From Pleurostoma richardsiae (taxonomy: Eukaryota; Ascomycota; Sordariomycetes; Calosphaeriales; Pleurostomataceae): 64,000 bases of DNA. Location of the stretch: assembly GCA_030052745.1 (NCBI GenBank), contig JANBVO010000005.1:1-64000 (forward strand), in the 5' to 3' direction. Below are positions 1 through 9,793 of this stretch, piece by piece; the first letter of the stretch is position 1; the number at the start of each line of letters is the position of its first letter. The notes under the pieces were generated by a model. That model searched no databases, had not been told where the DNA came from, and saw nothing but the letters and a program-made list of their open reading frames with translations. Both the position numbers and the translations under genes were made by a program.

Positions 1-203
1 GGAGGGGAGGAGCAGGGGTGGGGTTGAGCGCGGCGGAGAGGGTGCGTGCCGCGCGGGCGGCTGCGGCGGCGGCTGCTGCGGCGGCGGGAGGGATGCAGGG
101 GAGGGGGGCAGGGGGAGGGCTTGGGGGTGTGGTGACGCCTGAGCCGCGGGTGACGAGGAGTCGGGAGGAGAGGATCGGGGTTGCGAGGGGAGCACGGCGG
201 TGA
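1..203 (+). CDS. Possible C-terminal fragment of a gene cut by the window edge
   Basis: The third forward frame is open from the first bases to a stop at 201-203. It is Ala- and Arg-rich, with a ten-alanine run and a basic tail ending in GARR. The stretch is GC-rich like coding DNA nearby, and sequence after the stop loses that character. There is no recognisable domain, so this could be the low-complexity tail of a protein or an open frame in GC-rich non-coding DNA. No function is proposed. Confidence 0.25.
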   Translation, partial: RGGAGVGLSAAERVRAARAAAAAAAAAAGGMQGRGAGGGLGGVVTPEPRVTRSREERIGVARGARR

Positions 204-880
204 GACGGGGGAAAGTGAACAAGAAAGAAGGGATTCGTTCTTCTTGGAGTGGGGATGTCCTCATGAGATGAAAAGTCGACGGAAGGGAGTGCGCTGCACG
301 GGAGCACTGGATACCCTCACGAGATCAAGTCAAGGGAGGCGTCTACTTGGATGGCCTGGGAGGAGTTAGATGGGTTTCTTGGCGTGGTCTAAGGGCGCCA
401 TGTTGGACATATACCTCCTGTTGCTATTGGAATAATGTCGGTCGGATACGCTATGGGTCACGGTTACGAAATACAAAAGTTCACAGTCAATCCGAGATCA
501 CTTGGGGTATCATCTATCAACGTTGGCATATTGGCTTCATCCTATGCGACATAGACTTCCCCAGTCCTGACTACCTAAGGCACGGGGCTGATGCATCACA
601 GCTGGCCCCTGATTCTGATACACATTGAGATAATCCTACAGTCCACAGACAAACGACGCCCACGTCGCCAGTTCGAACCAACGCCTTGCTATCGAATAAA
701 TACCTGTGGCAAAGGGGCACAAGCCCGCCTCCCGATCACACCATTCTTTAGAGGCTTTTTTCCCGTGCCTCAACTCCGTCCAACGCCAAGCTCGTCAGAA
801 AGGACGATCGCAACAAGCACAAAAGCATCGCACTTCGATGGCTGTCACCTCGAAGTTCTCTCCTCGCAGTCTATTGGGGA
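204..880. other. Intergenic region left of TAF2
   Basis: Several short open frames occur here but none has codon bias, a domain or splice support. It probably contains the 3' ends of TAF2 (which ends at 881 on the minus strand) and of the gene at the left edge. Nothing else was seen. Confidence 0.5.
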
Positions 881-3800
881 TTAGGGAAAGGTCGGAGGGC
901 TGGATTGGTCACCGCTGGGAGTCGGCGGAGCACCAGGCCGCTTGATCTTGATCTTGTGGATCTTAATGATGTGGGGTTTCGGGGCGGTAGCTGGAGTGGC
1001 AGGCGGCGCTGCTGGAGGAGCCTCGGCCGGCCGGGACGCCTGAGGAGACGGCTGCTGCGGACGAGGCTTTGGCGCCGTAGCCGAGGGTGAAGATGATGAT
1101 GTCGCGCCGTTCGGTGCAGACGGATGCCGAGCAGATGGCAGAGGCTTCCTGGCAGGCTTCGCTGAGCCAGGCGTGGGCTGTGAGCTGGATGCTGAAGCAG
1201 TGATCGAGGCTCCGTCCGAAGTCGATAGACCAGACAAAGGTGATGCCACCTTGACTGGCGTGGCAACGATGGTGGAGGCTCCAGGCGGCGTGGGACGAGA
1301 CCGCGACGCGGACGCCCACTGCTTCCGCTGATCGGCCGACAGCTTCCGCGGGTTATAGGTGGCTCTGAACATCTTACGCGTTCGACTCCCCTCGTCCGCT
1401 TCGTCGCTCTTCCTCTTCTTGGGCAGCTTAGGACGCTGAGGAGCACCGTTGGGGACAGAGCCGTTGACCTGGACCTCGGCAGCAGGAGGCGGGGATTCCT
1501 TGGGAACCGGCGCGGGTGGAAGCTTCTGCACTGGAAGGACAGAGATACTATCGCCTCTGACCAATGGAGGGGGCGCCGCAACAGAGATGGAGGGCTGCCG
1601 CTGAGGAGGCGGCGGTGGTGGTGCGGCGCTAGCAGTAGCAGGCGGTGCGGTGACAGAGAAAGAGGGCGGACGCTGGATCTTGATCTTCTTCGGCTCTGGC
1701 GGCTTCGATTCCGCTGGTGGTGGAGCGACTTCGGGCTCTAATGGCCTCTTTCGCTTCATAGACGTGCGAGGCACGGCTTTGAAGATAACCGCACATTGCT
1801 GCATTCCGTTAGCATTGTGGACTATCTGTGAATAGGTTGGCCGGGTGGCACAGAGCACGAACCTTGCCAGGGATCCTTGTACCACGCTCGATCGTCCAAC
1901 GCTTGGGATATTCGAGAGTCAGGAGCAAGGAGTTCTCCGTGTCGAACATCGTGGCGCACAGCTCCAGAAGATTTCGCTTCTCGGCAAGTCCAATAATGGG
2001 TGAGTCGATGGCCTTCCATAGCTCTCGCTGCAGGTCCTGGTTGTCCTTTAATGCCTCCCGAAGGGCGTCCAGAGCGCGAGAGATGTCCTCCTTTCGCTCG
2101 ATGTCTGCCTTCTTCTGCTGTATGACAGCCTCATCTTGCTCGATAATCAGACCGCTGTCATCTTCCTCCCCAGCAACAGCCCGCTTATCATTGTCCTCCC
2201 TGTGTTCGCCGATGGCAATAGCAGCCAGTCCACGGCAGAAGGCCTTGAACAGCCGATCACGAACGAACGGAGATGAATGAGTGCTCATGGTAGTGATCAA
2301 CAACCTCATGATGACCGGCTTCAACATGAGCTCAAGCTCAATGAGGCACTCAAATGCCTTGATCTGGACCAGATCTAGAGTCTCGTCCGTCAAGTACTGA
2401 ACGAAGTCCAGTGCATTGACGGGAATGACGCCAGACTTCATCAGCTTCTGCTTACACTCCAAAGCTGTGACAGTCCAGATGTTCTGGTACGAGGATGCCC
2501 ATTCGTCCATTCTCTGGTACCGCTCAATCTGCTCGAGGGCCTGGGCGAGGAACTCCTCTTTCTCGCTTGTCATCTCTACGTCCTCCTCCATGAAGCCTGG
2601 GTAATCCCTAGTCCGCACCAGGCTCGATGCAAGAGCCTCTAGGAGTTTCGCCACGTAGAAATGGTCCGAGTATGGGTTGTTCTCGTTGTCGTTGAAGATC
2701 AGCTGCTCGAGAATAAAGCGTCTAGCCTCCATTGGGCACTGCTCTCCTCCACCGCGAATTCGAGCCAGGGCCGATGGGATGACCGACCGGACCATGTATT
2801 CTGCCTTGTTTGAAAAGTCATTCGGCCGGGGAGTCGAGGATTCAGGGTAGCAGTAGAACAGCTGGAAGACGCGCATGAGATGCCACATGCCACGGAATCC
2901 GTTCTTGACGTGAGCGTGATTTGACAGTGCCTCCGCAGCCATTGAACGAATGCCATGGTAATATCGCCTGTCGTACAAGGTTCGGAGAAGAACCGTTGTT
3001 TGGATGTTGCTTGGGCGATTTCGCGCGATTGTCAGCATTGCCTCGACCTGTGCAGCAATGTCCCTATCCTGTTGCAACTGGGAAACGGTCATGTATATCT
3101 GCAGATTGGTAGTCATCTGGCAAATCCACTCAAAATCGGTATCGACGCGGATCCACTCATAAGACTCCTCGTCCATCCTCTTCTGCAGTTCGAGATCCCA
3201 GTCGACCAGTTTCCAGTCTGCCATTTCTTCGGGCGTTACGAGGACGTCTCCAAAGACGTTAACGTGGCTATCGTCGTCGTCATCATCGTCCTCTTCCTTC
3301 TCGCCATCACCCTTCGCGTTGGCGGCAAGCGCCTTGGCCTGCTCCTTTTCCTTTTTCTTCTGACGGCTCTTCTTTAAGCGTTTGTACTTGGTGTTGTACC
3401 CGATCTCCAGTCGTGAGCCCTTAGTCGCGGCGGCATCGAGTTTGACTTCTAGGAGATGTTCATAGGGAGTACCGTCGGCCTCGTGGACGCGGAACGTCAT
3501 AGGACCGGTAAAAACCAACTGCACCTCTCCGGCGTACACGCCATTGCGGTCCTCCTTCAGATCTCTCCAGAAATCGTCCTTGTCCAAGGGTCGAGGTTTC
3601 TGAGCATATTCGGCTTGTTCCTGTCTCACCAACATTTCGACACAGAGCCTCTTCTTGTTGAACTTCTGCGTGACCACCAGCCTGGGGCATCCAGCACCCA
3701 TGACCCATTGGCTCCAGAAGTCCTCGAGTCGAAGACGACCTTTCTTTTCGCACATCTTGCGGAACTTCTCCGAGGACACGACGAAAGGAGTCGCATCTAC

Positions 3801-5519
3801 GTTGTCGATAGCTGTGCTAGCATCTCTCAGGATGGCCGAGATGACACGAGTTAATCCCACAGTGTTGGATGCTTTGAGAAGTCGCCGGTCGAGGATGAAA
3901 AGTACCAGCGGTGCCTTGGTCGCCATGAACTTCATCTCAAAGTCCCCGAGATGCAGGTATTCTCCCAGGTCGTGGAGAGATGGGCGTCCGAGGTCGAGAT
4001 CAACTAGGCGATCGGCTTGCAGTCGCTGCTGGAAACGATAATGGTTGTTACCGCAGAGTTTCTTCATGAACAGATCCGTCATGTAGTACGCAATGCCCAC
4101 GACGATCCAGCTGTCTGTTCGCTCGTTTGCTGTGATGTAGATGCCGAAATACTGGCTCGCCAAGGAGTGAACGAGCTTCCTGGTGACCTCGATTTCCATG
4201 TCGATAATGTCCTCGGGGAATAGAAGGCGGCTGCTACATAGGGAAAATGACTGCAGCGGGACTGTATCCTCGACCATGTCCTCGACGTAGCAAAGCTTGT
4301 AGCTATCGAACGGATATTTACCAAAGGTGAGAGCGAAGAAGTCGGTGGCTAAGGCGAGGGCAGCACATGTATTGCGGACCTCGTCTTCCCTTCCAGGCAG
4401 GCAATACCCGTGAACTTTGACAGCACTCCCCTTTAGTGCTTCGTCGTCTTCTTCAGAGCGGAATGTAGAATAGAGATCGACGTCCTGGAACGGGCCGATG
4501 GCGAAGCCAACATGTTGTGCACCACAAGAGAGGGCCTCGAACTCCATGATCTTCTTTGTCTCATCCGTAGGATCGGTATGCTCTCCGATGAGATTTCCGG
4601 AGCATATGGCGGTCAGCTCGAGGAGTTTGTCTTCTTCGGTCATGGCGAGTTCCCGATGGTTGATAGGCTGCAGCTCTCGGCTCTTCGAGGCGCCGTTGGC
4701 GAGAGCATTAGATGACACTTGTGTCGCTAGAGGCTGCCTGAGCGCATCGCCAACTGTCCTAGGGAACTTCAGCGCGACATTCCAGTTCGTCTTAGATCGA
4801 TCGTCAACGCAAGGGAAGATGCAGCTGGCAGCCCCGCGTTCAAAGGAATGCCGCGTGTAGACATGAGGATATCGAGAGTCGCTGGGCTCCACACCGACAA
4901 AGTGCACGCCATCTCTGATGTGCTTCGTGCAGAAAGGTATCGTGATGTGGAAGACGCTCTTGTTCTCAGCCGCCGCCAATGACCCGGCATGAGCAAAGCT
5001 AGGGTTCCTGATCATGATCTTCGGTTTGCTGACTGGCTTCGGCGCGGCCTCTTGAGGGTGAAGCCATATGCGCAAGGAGCGATCGGCGGGCATGCAGCCC
5101 TTGCTCTCGCGTCCGATCATGGGCAGCTCAGTCCGCTTCTTAGGCATCAAGCTTCGCATACGATCGAGTCGCAGATGATGTTGCTTCGCATCCCACTCGT
5201 ATCCCTTTGGGGTGTCCATGAATTTGTACGGGTCGTTGTAAGTGGCCTTGACTTTCTTGCCGTTCACGGTGACATTGTCCACGTCGATATGAGCTTGTCG
5301 GGCGTCGAGGTAGATGGAGTCGACGTCGTCGACAGCGTTCAGGAAGATCTTGAGTGTGGTTTTTCCTTGCATCATTTTCTCCCTAAAGTTAATTTCCAGC
5401 TCGACGCTCTGGTCGAGCACCACGAAGGGCTCGTAATCGACTTCATCTTCTGTGGACGAACCACCAGTCGCAGCCGGGTCGGCCTCCGCGGTCGAGCCGG
5501 CTTCGAGTGTGCCGGGCAT
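881..5519 (-). CDS. TAF2: Transcription initiation factor TFIID subunit 2 (TAF2)
   Basis: Two exons, 5519..1863 and 1798..881, encode about 1,524 aa. The 64-bp intron has donor GTTCGT, branch TGCTAAC and acceptor GCAG; splicing keeps phase and joins PGK to QCAVIF. The N-terminal 900 residues have the M1 aminopeptidase-like fold of TAF2. Where active enzymes have HELAHQWFG this protein has HSLASQYFG (near residue 450), so catalytic Glu and one zinc-ligand His are missing, as is normal for TAF2. A Lys-rich segment and an acidic run (EEDDDDDDDS) sit near residues 730-770. The C-terminus is Pro-rich and basic, ending with KIHKIKIKRPG. Known role: TAF2 is a large TFIID subunit that helps contact core-promoter initiator DNA for RNA polymerase II. 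Identification rests on full-length family resemblance and intact architecture. The C-terminal exon would be missed if the intron were ignored. Confidence 0.9.
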
Positions 5520-6439
5520 TTTGTCTGGTACCCGAACCCCAGAGGTTCGTGAAATGAAAGGGCCTTGACGTGTGATGGAAGGGGCGGCGCGAGGAAACTG
5601 GCAGGCCTGCTGGCCAACTGAGGACAGCTTTGCCAGGTCAAAGCTTATCCGCTCAGTTTCTCATCGCGCGACTGAAAGGGAGGGGCCTGCGCATCAGGTT
5701 TCACGGTTGCCGTGGAGAGACTTCATGCGCGGAAGTGACGCGCCAAAGAGGTATTGTAAGAATGAGTACTGAGCGAAAGAGTGGGAGGAAGAGCGGCAGC
5801 AGGCAACAACGCTGCCTCCGTGCTCGAGATTGGAGATCCAAGGTTGTGAACGAGCGCGTGGATCGTGTCGTCAAAACCCACAGTGACCTTGAAAAGGGAG
5901 ACTGTTACAGCAGTACGATCTTATCGCGCTTATCGCCCAAATGGGTGATCGCCTCAGATGTACAGATCTAGCAACTGAGCCACACCCCACATACGCCACA
6001 TCAGACACCTTACGCCACACTATCTAAGTAGGTATGGATACCTGCTGTGTGCCTCGGAATGGTGAGTTCGTTACTGAGATGTCCAGATGTCTACGCTTGG
6101 ATATGGTGGTAAAGCTTGGGAATTTTCATAAATATATACTCACGGTTCCAGCTTGTTCATCCGACAAGCATAGATACCTTGTTCATTCCATGTCTCATAT
6201 ACTTGCTTCCCAGTCCTTGACCAGGGAACATTAATGTGTACACATACAGATGGTTCCGGTGTCATATCCTTCATAAGCCACCGAATCCATAACCCGCCAA
6301 GGTGCCATACTTGAGCATACCTACGTCAGGTAATGGCTAACCGCATTTATGTCTCAAAGACTCCAACCAGTCGCTAATAGGACATTGGCAGAACAGCAGC
6401 AGAAACAACGTGCTCTCCGGCCATCCAGGTAGGACGGCC
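5520..6439. other. Intergenic region: TAF2 promoter and 3' side of the SAS4-like gene
   Basis: The first few hundred bases next to 5519 should hold the TAF2 promoter and 5' UTR. The remainder is AT-richer, with only short chance open frames. No RNA gene or repeat was recognised. Confidence 0.5.
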
Positions 6440-8206
6440 TCAGCGCCCGTGGTCTCTCTTGTCACGTCTCCGCCGCCGAGCATTCGCTCTCACTATCTTC
6501 TCGTCGCGGTATTCTTCGGGGAGGTCAAAATCGGCCTCGGGCGGTTCGGGTACGGGTAGGCCCCATGCCATGACTGTGCGGCCTCTCCGTCGGTTCTGAT
6601 TAAGCGCAGCTTCGCGCTGGTATCTCTTCTTGAAGAATGAAGTGAACTCCTTGTAGGGTTCGGGGGAACTGGGTGGCGGTGGCCGTTTCGCTGCAGCCTT
6701 TGCGGCGAGCTTTCTTGACCTTGCCATTGCCTCCTCTCGGAGCTGTTTCGCGATCGATGCATCGACGTCACTAAGGTCGGGGGGGTCGCCCTCACTCGCA
6801 TCTTCGTCATCCTCGGACATGCCTACAACGTCGTTGGCCTCATCTGGTTCAGCTTCGCTGTCGTCGACTTCGTCGACTGCAGGCTCGTCATCCTCCCGGG
6901 CTTCGTCGCTCTCATTGTCATCGTCTTCTGCTCCCTCGTCCTCAGCCTCGTCATCGCTTGCTAGACCTTCCTCTTCGCTGGCTTTTGCTTGTTCAGCAAG
7001 CACGCGCTCCTTCTCGAGCTTGCGCCGTTTCTCTTCCAAGCTCCACCGGCGGAACTTTTCCAGGATCGCGTGGCAGCCCTTGATGAAATGTGCACGCGCC
7101 GGCTCGAACTGTTTCTTGCGTGACTCTGTGACTCCGCTCACGCCCATTGTCCTCAGCCAGTCGGGGCCCTGAAGCCCCTCCAGCAGCCGGATGATCTGGT
7201 CCTTCTCATGTTGCGCGCGGCCCTTCTCGGAATTACGAATGGACCGTTCCAGCCTCTCGGCCTTTTTGTGCGCCGGCTCAAAATATGAGTCGGGGAGAGG
7301 ATCATCAGGGGTTTTGCCCTTGTAGCGCGTCTCAAGGAAGCCAAAGTCGATCCTCTGCGAATCGTGGAGATCGGTGAATAGAGCGTCGGGGTAGCTGCGT
7401 ACTGGGCAGTCCCCACTCGGGCGGGGTCCGCCGCTGTGCTCCGAGGGCGAGGCTAGGGGTACAGCAGGATATGTGGGTGTAGACTCGACGACAACGATGG
7501 GTGTCTCGAGGTTAAGGATATCTGCAAAGTAAATGTTAACTAATCGGATTGACTTCTGGGGGGCGATGGAGACGCATAAGGTGGGCAGGAAGAAAAGGGG
7601 GCTCGTACGATGTTCCTTGGGGTCGTTGCCAATGACCTCGTCATAGTCGGGGAAATAGGCCGACAACTCGCTTTTGAATCGCGTGGCTTCTTGCGACCGC
7701 AGTTTGCGGCCCTCGGGCTTGATGTCTGCTGCACTCGGCTGTAACTTGTCCAGCTCGTGTCTGAGGCCATTCCGAGCCTTTTCCTGGCTTTTCGTGAGTA
7801 TGGGCGTGTTGCGTGTCGCGGTTGCTGGGGGTGCAGGAGGTGGGACAACAGCGGTGGACGGTGCGCTGTAGGGCGTCGGAGCCGGTTGTTGTTGGCTGCG
7901 TTGCGTGGCAACTCGCTTCGGCGGCGGGTGGTGCCTCGGAGCGATTGATTCTGATGGATTTTGCTGCTGGAATTGAGGCTTTGATATTATCTCGACTGTA
8001 AACCGTGCTCTTTTCGCTTTTATGGGATCGAAATCGTGGGCTGAGGGCTCGAAGGGGCGCTTCGCGGTGCGCGAATTGGCTTGCTGGAGGGCGATGGCGG
8101 GCGGGCGCTGGGAGCGCGTATGTGTCGCGACAAGGTGATGTGGGTGATGGGTGCGCTGGTGGCCCTCTGTCCTTCTCGTGGAGCGAGTTATGGACGTCAT
8201 GGCCAT
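6440..8206 (-). CDS. SAS4-domain-like nuclear protein (something about silencing complex subunit 4 family)
   Basis: Two exons (8206..7609, 7521..6440) give about 559 aa. The 87-bp intron has donor GTACGA, branch GTTAAC and acceptor TTTGCAG; skipping it inserts an unlikely segment between KEH and ILNLETP. I chose the ATG at 8206 because it has A at -3 and G at +4; an in-frame ATG at 8239 has a poor context. The N-terminal 200 residues are basic, Gln/Pro-rich and probably disordered. Residues about 245-365 contain LHDSQRIDFGFLETRYKGK and LEGLQGPDWLRTMGVSG, resembling the SAS4 domain of fungal acetyltransferase-complex subunits. Next come an acidic Glu/Asp-rich stretch and a basic Arg/Lys C-terminus. 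Inferred role: scaffold or chromatin-binding subunit of a MYST-type histone acetyltransferase complex. The family call comes from remembered motif resemblance, so certainty is moderate. Confidence 0.68.
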   Translation of the reverse strand: MAMTSITRSTRRTEGHQRTHHPHHLVATHTRSQRPPAIALQQANSRTAKRPFEPSAHDFDPIKAKRARFTVEIISKPQFQQQNPSESIAPRHHPPPKRVATQRSQQQPAPTPYSAPSTAVVPPPAPPATATRNTPILTKSQEKARNGLRHELDKLQPSAADIKPEGRKLRSQEATRFKSELSAYFPDYDEVIGNDPKEHRTSPLFFLPTLCVSIAPQKSIRLVNIYFADILNLETPIVVVESTPTYPAVPLASPSEHSGGPRPSGDCPVRSYPDALFTDLHDSQRIDFGFLETRYKGKTPDDPLPDSYFEPAHKKAERLERSIRNSEKGRAQHEKDQIIRLLEGLQGPDWLRTMGVSGVTESRKKQFEPARAHFIKGCHAILEKFRRWSLEEKRRKLEKERVLAEQAKASEEEGLASDDEAEDEGAEDDDNESDEAREDDEPAVDEVDDSEAEPDEANDVVGMSEDDEDASEGDPPDLSDVDASIAKQLREEAMARSRKLAAKAAAKRPPPPSSPEPYKEFTSFFKKRYQREAALNQNRRRGRTVMAWGLPVPEPPEADFDLPEEYRDEKIVRANARRRRRDKRDHGR

Positions 8207-8870
8207 GATTGGGACATCCAGCAATGCCTCGGCCAGCATCGACGGCGATGGGACCTGCTGTCAGATGGAAAGTTGATGCTTGAAGCTTCGAGTCGTGAAA
8301 TTTTTGGGTTTCCGCTTTGGCTGGGCTGCCTGCCTTCCCGAGTGTTTTGGTACGTTTGGTACCTTGGAGAGGGAGGGGAGCAGGCGGGCATGGATCACCC
8401 ATCACTCCCAGGTCAAGTACCTCCTCGCTCACTTCACCTTAACCAGAGTCGCCTATTCCTAGCCTTCGTTCGCTCTCATTTCGAGTTTAGAACAATGTTT
8501 ATTCACGTAAAACTTATTCAGATGCACACAGCTTCTGATTGCTTAGAAATCACAGTGCGCTTGCCATTAGAAAGCTACAATTACTGTTGTAATTGTGCGA
8601 CAGCCGCAAAGAGGGAAGAGACTTTCCAGGTGGGAGGAGCCCGTCCAAAATGCAGCGCTTTGGCGCGCCACCCTCTCCTCATAATCCATATGGCACAAAG
8701 CATCAGAAGCCCTTGCAAAGCATAAAACAAACCTAAGGAGATAGAAATAAAAGATGATGCGTATGGGGCGTCACTACAGTGAGGCCAGCTCAACGGCCAT
8801 TATGATTATGAATTTTCTTCAAAACGACAAGGACATTGCTGCACAGGTTAATCGCGATGTAGGTAAGTAG

Positions 8871-8887
8871 CTAGGGTTAGGGTTAGG
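8871..8887 (+). repeat. Interstitial telomere-like TTAGGG tract
   Basis: The sequence CTAGGGTTAGGGTTAGG occurs 0.7 kb upstream of the SAS4-like gene. Two and a half TTAGGG units match the telomere repeat of filamentous fungi. Such short tracts can be Tbf1-type factor sites in promoters, scars of break repair, or chance. Confidence 0.6.
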
Positions 8888-9144
8888 ATTCAAGCTCAAC
8901 CTTCCGCGATGTCATCTTCAGATATCTTCTTCAGAAAAGGAAATAGACGTTCTGGTCGTGCCGACTCGGGAGGAGAGAAGTGACTCTTTGCAACCCCAAT
9001 AGGATCAGTTCTACACTTGCACTTGAGCTGCGGTGGGATAGAGGTGCTCTTGTTCGCAATTTTTCTGTAGATGCTGACTGCAAAACCCGCCCATTCTTTC
9101 AAGCACTCAGTGGCTATTAAGCAGGATTTAGTTACCGGTTTGTA

Positions 9145-9211
9145 GCGCTTCGACTACCTGGCTGGGTACCAGCCCAGCCACCCAGCCAGGTAGTTAGGGC
9201 AGGTGAAGCGC
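9145..9211. repeat. Perfect 14-bp inverted repeat with outer arms (fold-back/hairpin)
   Basis: ACTACCTGGCTGGG at 9153-9166 is the exact reverse complement of CCCAGCCAGGTAGT at 9181-9194. The 14-base loop itself contains CAGCCCAGCC, which can pair with the left arm in an alternative stem. Outside lie GCGCTTC (9145-9151) and GAAGCGC (9205-9211), again complementary. The nested symmetry suggests a small fold-back element or MITE relic, or a cruciform-forming regulatory hairpin. Confidence 0.7.
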
Positions 9212-9793
9212 GGGATAGTGGTTACGGAAATAGCATGGCTCAGCCCAGTAACCGCCCACCGGTCTACGAGGCAAACCCAGGGATATGCCGTTTCCACAAG
9301 GCACCCATCCAGCAAGATCTGGGGTATTATTCCCGACCAACTACCAAATAACTACAGGGACTCGCCGCAACTTCTCGATGGAAGAAGCTATGACGTTCGG
9401 CACCTACGCAAGCGAGCAGCGCCACAGCCACGATCCCACTCACATCTCGGATCCGGGGCCGGCCTCTCCACCACTGCACGGCCACTGAGCGTGTAAGTGT
9501 GTGGTTGCGTGGCCCCAGGCCCCTCGCTAAGCGTTCAACCGTTCAGCTTCTCCAGGGTCAAGATGATGTATGTACTGTATGTAGGATGCTGACTACGGAG
9601 GCCGTCTTGCCATCCGCCACTGGTCCTCGTCAGAGTGTCGTTTCTTGGCATGCTGCAGACCAGACATGACCCGCTGTCTCTCTTGACCACCCTTATCAAG
9701 CTCTGGCTCTCTTCTTCTATTTCCTCGGCCAGATCCGTCTCTACTCTAGACACTCGAGATGGGAACCCGGTTTTCTATGATCCAGTCGCCAGA

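Larger units (their letters stand above)
8240..9634. other. Divergent intergenic region with a telomere-like tract and a fold-back repeat
   Basis: About 1.4 kb lies between two divergent genes. It holds a TTAGGG tract (8871-8887) and a perfect inverted repeat (9153-9194), listed separately. The longest open frame here (8081-8725, plus) partly overlaps the SAS4-like gene antisense and has no domain, so I treat it as chance. Confidence 0.5.

Noticed and set aside
871-1581. Long minus-strand Arg/Leu-rich frame overlapping the TAF2 tail
   Set aside because: Out-of-frame shadow of the TAF2 C-terminal exon; composition is what a shifted Pro/Ser-rich frame gives.
8081-8725. 214-codon plus-strand frame
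   Set aside because: Partly antisense to the SAS4-like gene and has no domain, bias or splice support.
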